From assembly GCF_030622045.1 (NCBI RefSeq), contig NZ_CP130886.1:4167557-4231556 (forward strand): a stretch of DNA of 64,000 nt, written 5' to 3'. This DNA is from Planctellipticum variicoloris. GTDB lineage: Bacteria > Planctomycetota > Planctomycetia > Planctomycetales > Planctomycetaceae. Position numbers and translations under genes: made by a program. Positions 35,486 through 43,963 of the stretch are shown in pieces (position 1 is the first letter of the stretch; every line of letters starts with the position of its first letter). Below the pieces are notes generated by a model. That model was given only the letters and a program-made list of their open reading frames with translations. It did not search any database and was not told where the DNA came from.

Positions 35486-38400
35486 ATGCCCATCAATCCG
35501 GTCCAATTCGCCCACGGTGTCTGCGACGAGTTCCTGCGTTACCTGTTCTCGGCATTTCCGCTATCCGACCCGGAACTCTCCGGGCAGGCCCGTACGCTCC
35601 TGGAGCGACCGTCGTCGCTCGACATCCCGCTGGTGAAGGGGCCGTTCGTCTCGCTGTCGGAATCGTTTGCCAAGGGGGAGCTAGTCGAGACGCTGGCTGG
35701 CCGCGGGTTGCTGCATCCCGTTATGCCGGGGCTGATCGGCTATTCCACGATGTACCGGCATCAGCAGGAGGTGTTCGAGGCCGTCGCGTCCGGGCAGCAC
35801 GTCCTGGTGGCGACGGGGACCGGGTCCGGGAAGACGGAGTCGTTCCTCTATCCCATCGTCAACGACCTGCTTCGTCAGCGGGATCAGGGAATTACAACAG
35901 GACTGTCGGCGATTCTCGTGTACCCGATGAACGCGCTGGCCAACGACCAGTTGGACCGCCTGCGGGACGTGCTGGGGGGCACGGGAATTACATTCGGGCA
36001 ATGGGTCGGCACGACGCCGGAGAAGGAGTCGGACGTCGGCATCGAGCGATTCACCGGCTCCTCTCGCCGGGCGTACCTGGAGGAACGCAAACGCCGCCGC
36101 GAAGAGGCGGCCCGCGATGACCGGGCGGTGCAGCCGCTCTCTCCGCCGGAGGAATGCTGCTCCGAGGACGATATCGAGAAGCGGCGGCCGCGCATCCTGC
36201 TGACGAATTACCGGCAACTGGAAGTACTGATTACCCGGTTGCCCGACGTGACGCTATTCGCTGACGCGCCACTGAAGTATCTGGTTTTCGACGAGGCCCA
36301 CACGTACTCCGGAGCCAGCGGTGCCGAAGTCGCCTGCCTGATCCGCCGACTGCGGATGCTGGCCGCGAAAGGACCGGATGAGATCGTCTGCATCGGCACG
36401 TCGGCCACGCTGGCCGATCCGACGAAGAAGGACAAGGACAACGAAGAGACCGCCCTGCGGTTCGCATCGCGGTTCTTCGGCGTCGATGCCGGCAAAGTCC
36501 GACTCGTCGGTGAGTCGTACGTGTCGCGGGAGTGGCCCAAGAAACGCTATAAGCCGGTGGCCCCGCTAGGCGACGGAATGGAACGTCTCAGCCGGGTGCT
36601 CGCCGCCGTGGCGGAACCGGTCAACGTCGAGACGATCAAGAACGTGGTGGAAGAGCTGACGGGGCAGATCTTCGAGCCGGACGAGAACTGGCACGACTCG
36701 CTCTACGAGCACCTCGTGACGAACGAATACGTTTACCAGACGACGCAGATCCTGAAGCAGCCGAAGTGGCTGCGGGATGCGGCCTGGCAGACGTCGCAGC
36801 GGCTGGCTGCGGGCCGACTGCCCGAAGGGGACCGGGCCAACGCTGAGCTGCTTTGCTATCTGGTGCTGGGAGCGGCGGCCCGCAAGGATGGCGACTCACT
36901 GCTGCGTCCCAAGGTCCACTTTTTCATTCGGGGCCTGGACGAGGCCGTGGTGGCCCTCGACGGGACGAGCGACGAGCCGAAGCAACGGCTCTTCCTGTCG
37001 CTGGCTGATGCGAAGGAGCAATTCAGCGGTCGGCACGATGACGCGTTTCTGTCAGTCCTGACGTGCAAGAGTTGCGGGCAGCACTTCTTGGAGAAGTGGT
37101 ACACGGACCTGGAATTCTCCCGCGGCTCGAACAACCAGTTGAAGGGATTCGACCACGGGATTGCCGCTCCGAACAGCGACGGCAGCGACAATGCGTGGTG
37201 GGGGACATCTCCCGCGGAGGCGGGAACCCGCGTCGTCAGCACGAATCGATTGCTCGAAGAAGTGGATGGCAACGCTTCCAGCAGAACTCAGAAGTGGCCC
37301 AAGGCTTGGTTCTGTCGCCAGTGTGGAGCAATGCACCGCAGCCATTGGTCGCACTGCCTGGCCGATGGTTGCGGCCATCAGGAGCCGCTCATCCCGCTGT
37401 TTGTCTTCGGCCCGGCGCTCTCGGCCTGTCCCTCGTGCGCTTCGACGTCGTTCCAGATCGGCGGACGAACCATCGAGCCGGCACGGAAGATCCAGGCGTC
37501 GACGGTCGCCGACGTTCACATTCTGGCGCAGGCGATGATCAATGCGGCCCCCGAGGGGCATCAGAAGCTGATCATCTTCGCCGACAGTCGGCAGGATGCG
37601 GCGTTCCAAGCCGGCTGGATGCAGGACCACGCCCGCCGCATCCGCCTGCGACACATGATGTACTCGATCATCGCCGGCAGTCAGACGCCGCTCCCCATCG
37701 ACGAGATCACCGACCGGCTAACGGAGTTCTTTCGAAAGGACCAGGCGCTTATCGACGCCCTGCTGCCGGAGCTGACGACGGAAGAGGCCCCGGCGACATT
37801 CGGCCACAACAAATGGGTGCCGGTGCACAAGGCTCTGCGGTACATGGTTCTGCGGGAGTTCACGACCGGTGTCCGCCGGACGGACTGCTTGGAATCGATG
37901 GGACTGGCCCGAGTGAACTACGCCGGGCTGACGCCGGCATGTGACGGTGTGAAAGACCTGGCGCTGACACTGGGGTTATCAGCGGAAGAAACGGTTGAAG
38001 GACTTTCGCTGATCCTCGACAACTGGCGGCGCAACCGAATTCTGTACGTTGCCGGCGACCCCATCTTTTCCCGCTATCACGCCAAGGACGACCCTTATAT
38101 TCAGGCGGGTCTGCTGCCGCTGAGGGAGTTCCGTCCCGAGGGGCTGTTGCAGACTTCCGACCAGTCGAATCCGTATGCCCGCGGCGTGATTGCCCAGCGT
38201 GGAGCGTCTGCGATTCAGGCACTGCTGAAGAAATGGGCTTCCGATCCTCGCCAGCTCGATGTGGACCTCACGGCGGGAGTGCTATGGTCTCTGCTGGTGG
38301 ATGAGTTGAAAATCCTCACCCGAGTCACGCTGCGGTCGCAGACCGAGAGGTCACTGGCGGCGGACGTCTGGCAGGTGAACCTGGAGAAGCTGGCCGTCGA

Positions 38401-40864
38401 ACCTTGCCAGCATCGCGAGCGCTGCACGACCTGCCAGCGAATCGTGACTCGACGACCGCCGAACGGGCTCTGTACTCGCCACAACTGCCACGGCACGACC
38501 GCGACCGAGCGGCCCGACGAGGAAAACTATGACGTGTGGCTGATGGGGCGACCATTCACGATGGTGAGTGCCGAGGAGCACACCGCCCAAGTCCCTGGAG
38601 AGATTCGGAATCGGATCGAGAACGACTTCAAGTCGAAGCACGGGCGCACGAACTGCCTCGTAGCGACTCCGACGCTGGAAATGGGGGTCAATATTGGGGC
38701 GCTGGACATGGCGCTCATGCGGAATGTCCCTCCCCGGTCCGCCAACTACTGGCAACGGGCCGGGCGGGCCGGTCGCGAAGAGCGGATGGCAGTCGTCGTG
38801 ACGTACTGTCGACGGTCACCCCACGACCGGTACTTCTTCGATGACCCGCTGCGGATTCTTGGCGGTGTCATCGAAGCACCGACGTTTAACCTGCGGAACC
38901 CGCTGATGGTCGCCAAACACATTCGCTCTGCGATTCTGTCGGACCTTCTGCTGCGGTCTCGGCAGCCAGACGCGGACGGCGAACGCATTCGAGACATCCT
39001 GAAGGCGCTATTCCCGACGTTTATTCGCACCTATCTGCTCAATGCCGACGACCAGTTTCGAGATCTGCCGAGCAGTACGGCTCCGCTCGCCCTGTTGCTC
39101 GACGAGTTGAAAGTGGCGATTGCGGATCGACTGCAGAACCTGTTCGCCCAGCATTGGCCAGAGGAAGCCCGAGAGCTGGCAACGCGGGAGGCGATTGATG
39201 CTGCAATCGCTGAGACATCGTCTGAACTCGATGCCGTGCTCGCCCGCTTGCACAAGCGGCTGACATGGGCTCGGACGACTCGCTCGGAGATTCATCAGAA
39301 GAAGGATGCCGGGCTGATTGAAAAGGATGAAGAGCAGTTGCTGAGGCGCTGCGACGAGTTCATCAACTCAATTGTCCGATCTGATCGGGCGACTTACACG
39401 TTGACGGTGCTGTCCGTTGAGGGTTTCCTGCCGGGCTACGGCGTTTACGAAGGGGGAATCACGGCATCCGCGCGCCGCGGGTTCGGGCGAACGTCTGGCC
39501 CCCGCGCCTTCGACCTTTCCCGGAGTAATGTGGTCGCCTTGCGTGAGTTCGTTCCCGGCAATCGGTTGTACGCGAATCGGGGCACGTTTTACGTCAGCCG
39601 GTATCACCTCGGAGCCGACGACCAGGCTCAAGTTCGAACTCTGCACGTCAATATCGAGAAACGGTACGTGACGGAACACGCTGCCGACGCGTCCTACGGG
39701 CAATCCGGGGGGATGGCAATCGAGGCACTCCCGCTGACGGACCTTGACCTGGCACATGAGAGCCGGATTACTGAGGACGAAAACCTTCGATTTTCAATGC
39801 CGGTTTCAGTACTCGGACGCCTCCGCAAGCGAAACCGAGGCGGTAAAGGGTTCAAGATCGGCGACCAGGAAGTCAGCTATCTACGCGGCCAGGGTATCGA
39901 ACTGGTCAATCTCGGCGAGGCCGGGCGGGTGAAGCAGAATGAGGTCGGACACTGGATCTGCCCAGTTTGCGGCGCAGCCAAGACGCCGTATGCCGTTCAA
40001 GCCGAGATCACTCACTTCTTGAAGATTCACAAGGAGCGATGCGGTCGCGATGTTGCCCGCATGGCCCTGTCGTCGCAAGCCAATGTGGATATGCTGCAAT
40101 TTCATTCGGTTGCCGATGAAAGCGATGGAATCAATATCGGGGAGGCTCTTCGGACTGGAGCTGCTCGCCTCCTCGATATGGGGCCGGACGACTTGCAGTT
40201 GCTGATTGTTCAGAAACCCGACGACAAGCTCGACCTGCTGATTTACGACCCCATGCCGGGCGGTTCGGGACTGCTGGAACAAATGCTGGCACGGTGGCAG
40301 GAGCTGATCGCGACGACGAAAGACCTTTTGGCGGGATGCTCGCAGTCTTGCGATACGGCCTGCTACTCCTGTCTCAAGACGTTCCGCAACCAGTTCCATC
40401 ACGAACTGCTGAACCGGCACCGCGGCCTGGAACTCGTCGAGACACTGAACCACCCGCCCCAGGGCTATCGAGACATTCCGGCAGTCTTCGAGGAAGAGCG
40501 GGCCGAAGGCGGTTCTCCTTCAAACAATCCGGAAGCCCGACTCCTGCGACTGTTGCACGAACACCATTTCCCGGCCGGCGAATGCAGAATGCGGATCACG
40601 ACGTCGCTCGGCATCCCGACGGAGCCCGACTGGCTCCATGAAGCGACCAAGGTGGCAATTTACCTCGATGGAATGAGCCGCGGCCTCCACGGTGACCCGA
40701 ACACGGCGCGAAAGGACCAGATCATTCGCCAGGCAGTCGAACTCGACGGCTACACGGTGATCGTTATCCAGACGAGAGACCTCGACGACCCGCAGGCCGT
40801 CCGACAACACTTGCGGAACATTGCACAGGCGATGGGGCGGGGAGATCTGTTGGCTTCGGGCTGA
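35486..40864 (+). CDS. DEAH helicase with DUF1998 and C-terminal nuclease-like domain (DruE-like / DrmA-DrmB fusion)
   Basis: About 1,792 residues from the ATG at 35486; a GTG at 35477 overlapping the KAP stop is an alternative. Walker A ATGTGSGKT is near residue 110, DEAH near 268, SATL near 311, and helicase C motifs ATPTLEMGVNIG and QRAGRAGR near 1065-1095. Cys clusters suggest several zinc sites (CKSCG, CRQCG, CPSC, CTTC, CPVCG). DUF1998 is marked by MPGGSG near 1588 and CDTACYSC near 1617. The last 90 residues (EPDW, VAIYLDG, LHGDP, then a basic helix and YTVIVIQ) resemble a Vsr/DUF559-type endonuclease fold. Size and layout match DruE of Druantia; the partners match DISARM. Confidence 0.85.
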   Translation: MPINPVQFAHGVCDEFLRYLFSAFPLSDPELSGQARTLLERPSSLDIPLVKGPFVSLSESFAKGELVETLAGRGLLHPVMPGLIGYSTMYRHQQEVFEAVASGQHVLVATGTGSGKTESFLYPIVNDLLRQRDQGITTGLSAILVYPMNALANDQLDRLRDVLGGTGITFGQWVGTTPEKESDVGIERFTGSSRRAYLEERKRRREEAARDDRAVQPLSPPEECCSEDDIEKRRPRILLTNYRQLEVLITRLPDVTLFADAPLKYLVFDEAHTYSGASGAEVACLIRRLRMLAAKGPDEIVCIGTSATLADPTKKDKDNEETALRFASRFFGVDAGKVRLVGESYVSREWPKKRYKPVAPLGDGMERLSRVLAAVAEPVNVETIKNVVEELTGQIFEPDENWHDSLYEHLVTNEYVYQTTQILKQPKWLRDAAWQTSQRLAAGRLPEGDRANAELLCYLVLGAAARKDGDSLLRPKVHFFIRGLDEAVVALDGTSDEPKQRLFLSLADAKEQFSGRHDDAFLSVLTCKSCGQHFLEKWYTDLEFSRGSNNQLKGFDHGIAAPNSDGSDNAWWGTSPAEAGTRVVSTNRLLEEVDGNASSRTQKWPKAWFCRQCGAMHRSHWSHCLADGCGHQEPLIPLFVFGPALSACPSCASTSFQIGGRTIEPARKIQASTVADVHILAQAMINAAPEGHQKLIIFADSRQDAAFQAGWMQDHARRIRLRHMMYSIIAGSQTPLPIDEITDRLTEFFRKDQALIDALLPELTTEEAPATFGHNKWVPVHKALRYMVLREFTTGVRRTDCLESMGLARVNYAGLTPACDGVKDLALTLGLSAEETVEGLSLILDNWRRNRILYVAGDPIFSRYHAKDDPYIQAGLLPLREFRPEGLLQTSDQSNPYARGVIAQRGASAIQALLKKWASDPRQLDVDLTAGVLWSLLVDELKILTRVTLRSQTERSLAADVWQVNLEKLAVEPCQHRERCTTCQRIVTRRPPNGLCTRHNCHGTTATERPDEENYDVWLMGRPFTMVSAEEHTAQVPGEIRNRIENDFKSKHGRTNCLVATPTLEMGVNIGALDMALMRNVPPRSANYWQRAGRAGREERMAVVVTYCRRSPHDRYFFDDPLRILGGVIEAPTFNLRNPLMVAKHIRSAILSDLLLRSRQPDADGERIRDILKALFPTFIRTYLLNADDQFRDLPSSTAPLALLLDELKVAIADRLQNLFAQHWPEEARELATREAIDAAIAETSSELDAVLARLHKRLTWARTTRSEIHQKKDAGLIEKDEEQLLRRCDEFINSIVRSDRATYTLTVLSVEGFLPGYGVYEGGITASARRGFGRTSGPRAFDLSRSNVVALREFVPGNRLYANRGTFYVSRYHLGADDQAQVRTLHVNIEKRYVTEHAADASYGQSGGMAIEALPLTDLDLAHESRITEDENLRFSMPVSVLGRLRKRNRGGKGFKIGDQEVSYLRGQGIELVNLGEAGRVKQNEVGHWICPVCGAAKTPYAVQAEITHFLKIHKERCGRDVARMALSSQANVDMLQFHSVADESDGINIGEALRTGAARLLDMGPDDLQLLIVQKPDDKLDLLIYDPMPGGSGLLEQMLARWQELIATTKDLLAGCSQSCDTACYSCLKTFRNQFHHELLNRHRGLELVETLNHPPQGYRDIPAVFEEERAEGGSPSNNPEARLLRLLHEHHFPAGECRMRITTSLGIPTEPDWLHEATKVAIYLDGMSRGLHGDPNTARKDQIIRQAVELDGYTVIVIQTRDLDDPQAVRQHLRNIAQAMGRGDLLASG

Positions 40865-40927
40865 GTCGGTGATGAAGGATCAGTTGAATTGACTGGTGGA
40901 GAACTGTTCCGAAAGGAGGCTCTGACA

Positions 40928-41248
40928 ATGGCTCGTCCAGTTGCACTTCCGAGTCGAAATCGTAACCCCGTAGTCGTAACGCCGGCGGCCTTGCAACGGC
41001 GTCCGGAAATCCCCGTCGAGAGTCGGCTCGTTTGGAGTTATCTGGACCTCGAACAGATGACCGGGCTGAGTCGGCCAACGCTGCGAAGCCTTGTTCTGAA
41101 TCACGGCTTTCCACACATCCGCGTTGGCCACCGTGTGCTTTTTCTTCCGGAAGCGGTTCGCGACTGGTTCTCCAAGCAGGTCGTAAGGCTTCCGCCCGGC
41201 TCAGAGGCGTTTGTTGACAACGATGCTGAGTTCGAAGCAGATGAGTGA
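40928..41248 (+). CDS. Excisionase/MerR-type helix-turn-helix protein
   Basis: 106 residues. ATG 40928 follows a strong AAGGAGG by 8 bases. The core is a winged HTH of the helix-turn-helix type 17/excisionase class (YLDLEQMTGLSRPTLRSLV, then FPHIRVGHRVLFLPEAVRDWF). The N-terminal 40 residues are basic and Pro-rich, the C-terminus is acidic. It follows the helicase by about 60 bases on the same strand and may regulate the defence operon or assist DNA recognition, rather than act as the element's Xis; a second, shorter protein of this class is nearer the integrase. Confidence 0.7.
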   Translation: MARPVALPSRNRNPVVVTPAALQRRPEIPVESRLVWSYLDLEQMTGLSRPTLRSLVLNHGFPHIRVGHRVLFLPEAVRDWFSKQVVRLPPGSEAFVDNDAEFEADE

Positions 41249-41421
41249 TTGCCCCGACGATGTTGCTACGAATGCCGATTGAAGCAGGACTCTGCAAGCT
41301 GGACGACCGCGAGCCGGACAGGAAGCCGCAGCTGGTAGAGTTGGCCTCGCCCGACTTGGAATCCGCCTGGAAGAGGCTCTGGTGACTTGTTGAAGAGAGG
41401 CGTAGCCCCGGTCTGCCGTGC

Positions 41422-42567
41422 TTACGGCCCCATACGCAACTTCTCCACCAACCACGTCATGGCGTCTAGGAACTTCATCAGGGCCGCCTCATCGCGGAGG
41501 ATGGAGAGTGTGACGCGCGGGTAGCCCGTCATGCGTTCCGGGGCAACCTGGAGCCCCGGCACCGCGTTCAGGCGGTCGCACAGCTCGTGGCGAATTCTTT
41601 CGTCGTTGAAAGGGGGACTATCCCGCAACCACTTCATCTGCACCCACGCATCACCTCCGGATTGCACGGAAAGGGGATACCGGGGGCCGGCTGAGGTTTC
41701 GACAATGGGGATGAACGAGGCGCTGGTGGGATAGCGGTTGAAGTTCGGCGTCAGCCCCTGTTCGCCGGCCCAGGCGATCAGCCGGCGGGTCACCGCCAGA
41801 TCATCGGCAGCTAGTTTTTCGCGGGCGACCGCCAGGAACGTTACTTCGTCGACCTTCTGTTGTTTGGGAGTGCTACCGCCGCTGCTTTTTCGCTGGCGGG
41901 CGGCTGACGTCTGCCCCACCAACCTCGGCACCAGTGTTTTCAGTCGCCCGTCCCCCACAAACTGCTTGACCTCCACGGCCAGGACTTCGGCCGGGTCCAT
42001 CTGCCCGTTCAGAAACTCCACCACTCGCCGCAGCTCGTCAGGTATCACATCGGCTACGAAGACCAACCGAACCTTGCCCGCCTGCAGGTTGGTCTTTACG
42101 GTTTGCCAAAAGCCGTCGGGATCGGCCTCGGGCTCCAGAAACGCCGCCAGCACGTCATCCGCGGCCTGCCCCTGCTCCTCGGCCGTTTTCTCAAACCTGC
42201 TGCGAATTGTTTCTACAGGCCAGTAGGCGACCGCGTTGGCCGCGTAATCGAGCATCTGCCCGACAACTTCCCGGCGGATGCGGCTGTCGCTGCTGCGTTT
42301 GACCTCCACCAGCGTGGGGATGGCGTCCTGGTCCAGGAACAGATGGTCCAGGGACCAGCGGCCGGCCCCGTCTTCCTCGCCGGGGATGCCCATTTCACGC
42401 GATACCAGCAACCAGCGCCGTGGACGGTCGGCGTCCATCTGGTCTCCGGCCAGGAGGTCGGGGTAGCCCGCCAGGAGCTGCTGCAACAGGTCTTCCGAGT
42501 CGTACGGCCGTTCCGCCAGCGAATCCAGCCGTCCGTCATCGTGGAGTACAAAGACACCACCGCTCAT
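41422..42567 (-). CDS. DUF91/NucS-like PD-(D/E)XK nuclease-domain protein
   Basis: ATG at 42567 with GAGGTG about 7 bases upstream; 381 residues. The N-terminal half has the restriction-fold pattern: Asp in LDHLFLDQDAIP near residue 75, LVEVKR near 86 (E-x-K), and an amphipathic helix VGQMLDYAAN. This is the arrangement of DUF91/NucS-type endonucleases. A Lys/Ser-rich hinge near 225 leads to a C-terminal domain with mixed strands (FIPIVETS, YPRVTLSILRDE). It is convergent with the HTH gene and downstream of mcrC on the same strand, with 70 bases between, so it is probably a third member of the McrBC operon. Confidence 0.7.
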   Translation of the reverse strand: MSGGVFVLHDDGRLDSLAERPYDSEDLLQQLLAGYPDLLAGDQMDADRPRRWLLVSREMGIPGEEDGAGRWSLDHLFLDQDAIPTLVEVKRSSDSRIRREVVGQMLDYAANAVAYWPVETIRSRFEKTAEEQGQAADDVLAAFLEPEADPDGFWQTVKTNLQAGKVRLVFVADVIPDELRRVVEFLNGQMDPAEVLAVEVKQFVGDGRLKTLVPRLVGQTSAARQRKSSGGSTPKQQKVDEVTFLAVAREKLAADDLAVTRRLIAWAGEQGLTPNFNRYPTSASFIPIVETSAGPRYPLSVQSGGDAWVQMKWLRDSPPFNDERIRHELCDRLNAVPGLQVAPERMTGYPRVTLSILRDEAALMKFLDAMTWLVEKLRMGP

Positions 42568-42637
42568 CAATTCACCTCATCGCGAGCTGACACCAACAAA
42601 ACTGATGCAACGGTCAGACCAGACCGAATGCACGGAA

Positions 42638-43960
42638 TCATCCTTCGACTACCGGCTCACTGCTCGATGTCGGATTGAGAATCGCAGCGAGGTTGTTGAG
42701 GAGCCTGTCGCGTTCCAGGTACAGATCAAATCCCAAGTCTAGGCATTCAATTCTGAGGCGTTTTTTCGAAGGATCGCCATCGATGCTGTAGCTGCGGGAT
42801 ACGACGCCGGGTGAATGTGGATACAGCAGCACATTGTTTTCGCAGTTGTATCGGCTGGCATACGCAAATAGCTGATAGAGATCAGCCTGTGAAACGCCGT
42901 TCTTGGCGTCACTTTTCAGGTCAACCAGTCTCTTCCATTTTGTGTCCAGAATGATCTGCGGTACGCCCGCAACATCATCGATGACGATATCAGGCCGGAG
43001 CCGGAACCGTCCCTGAAGGTTCTCGTCACGTAGCAGCCATAGCCCACGCCCTCGCGCCTGAAGGTGGACCTGCTCCGGCAACAAGCCAAAATAACGGGCG
43101 TTTCGCTTCACAAATCTGCCAACGAATTCCTCAAACAGCGTTTCCATCGGAAAAAAAAGGCTGAATGAAGAATGGGCTCCGGCCTGGGGAGCAACCGTCG
43201 TGCCCTCATAGACTAGCCGGCAGAATTGAAGCAAGTCGCGGTACCTTTCAGACGCTCGATCGAGAAGTACCCGCGAGAAATCATCCCCTTGGATCACTAG
43301 ATCCTCGACGTCGGCGAACTCCAGTAGAGCTTCCCGCAGCAGCTGCTGTGTTTTTGGCAGCCGAGCTAACGCGAGCAAGCAGCGGCAGGTCGCCTTCAAT
43401 ATCTGATTGAGCAAGGTGTCGTTGACAAACTCGTCATAACCTACCCAGAGGCGGTGACGCTGAGCAACATTTTGGAGCACTTGCCGCTGCAGAAGGATGC
43501 GCCCCTTCACGCAGCTCAGCGACTCCTCTCGATAGACGTACTGGTGCTGCTGTCCCCTGCGTACTTCAATTAGCAGTCGCCGGACAAAAGCAGTAATCAG
43601 CACTTCGAGGAGAGGAAGCCGACGACCGGCGAGCGACGCGAGATCTCGGTCGTGCCCAGGTAGATATCCTGCCTGACTCAGCATGAAGAGGAGGTTCTGC
43701 CGAGCCTGTCCGCCATCCCCAAAACCAGTGGAATCCTCGCCGCCGTCCGTTTTGGGCAAGATCTCGATGATCAACCCTGGCACCTGAATGACGCCGACGT
43801 AACTCTTCACCCGGATATGGTCTCGAAACGTCCAGTCGAAAACGGTGTCCCCGGTTGACCGCCCCTGCAGTTCGTCGAACCGTTGCAGTTCCCGCAGCTG
43901 ACGCAAAGTCAGTCGCTTACGCGGCAAACGATCAAATTCGGTAAGTCGAATTTCCAGCAA
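42638..43960 (-). CDS. mcrC: McrC-family nuclease subunit
   Basis: 440 residues, the normal McrC length. The N-terminal domain (1-180) contains VKSYVGVIQVPGLIIEILPK, characteristic of McrC. The C-terminal PD-(D/E)XK nuclease has RPDIVI near residue 322, LDTKWK near 338 and the helix SQADLYQLFAYA. These residues form the Mg2+ site that cuts DNA once McrB translocates. The gene starts 3 bases after the mcrB stop, so the two are tightly coupled. Confidence 0.92.
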   Translation of the reverse strand: MLEIRLTEFDRLPRKRLTLRQLRELQRFDELQGRSTGDTVFDWTFRDHIRVKSYVGVIQVPGLIIEILPKTDGGEDSTGFGDGGQARQNLLFMLSQAGYLPGHDRDLASLAGRRLPLLEVLITAFVRRLLIEVRRGQQHQYVYREESLSCVKGRILLQRQVLQNVAQRHRLWVGYDEFVNDTLLNQILKATCRCLLALARLPKTQQLLREALLEFADVEDLVIQGDDFSRVLLDRASERYRDLLQFCRLVYEGTTVAPQAGAHSSFSLFFPMETLFEEFVGRFVKRNARYFGLLPEQVHLQARGRGLWLLRDENLQGRFRLRPDIVIDDVAGVPQIILDTKWKRLVDLKSDAKNGVSQADLYQLFAYASRYNCENNVLLYPHSPGVVSRSYSIDGDPSKKRLRIECLDLGFDLYLERDRLLNNLAAILNPTSSSEPVVEG

Positions 43961-43963
43961 GTC

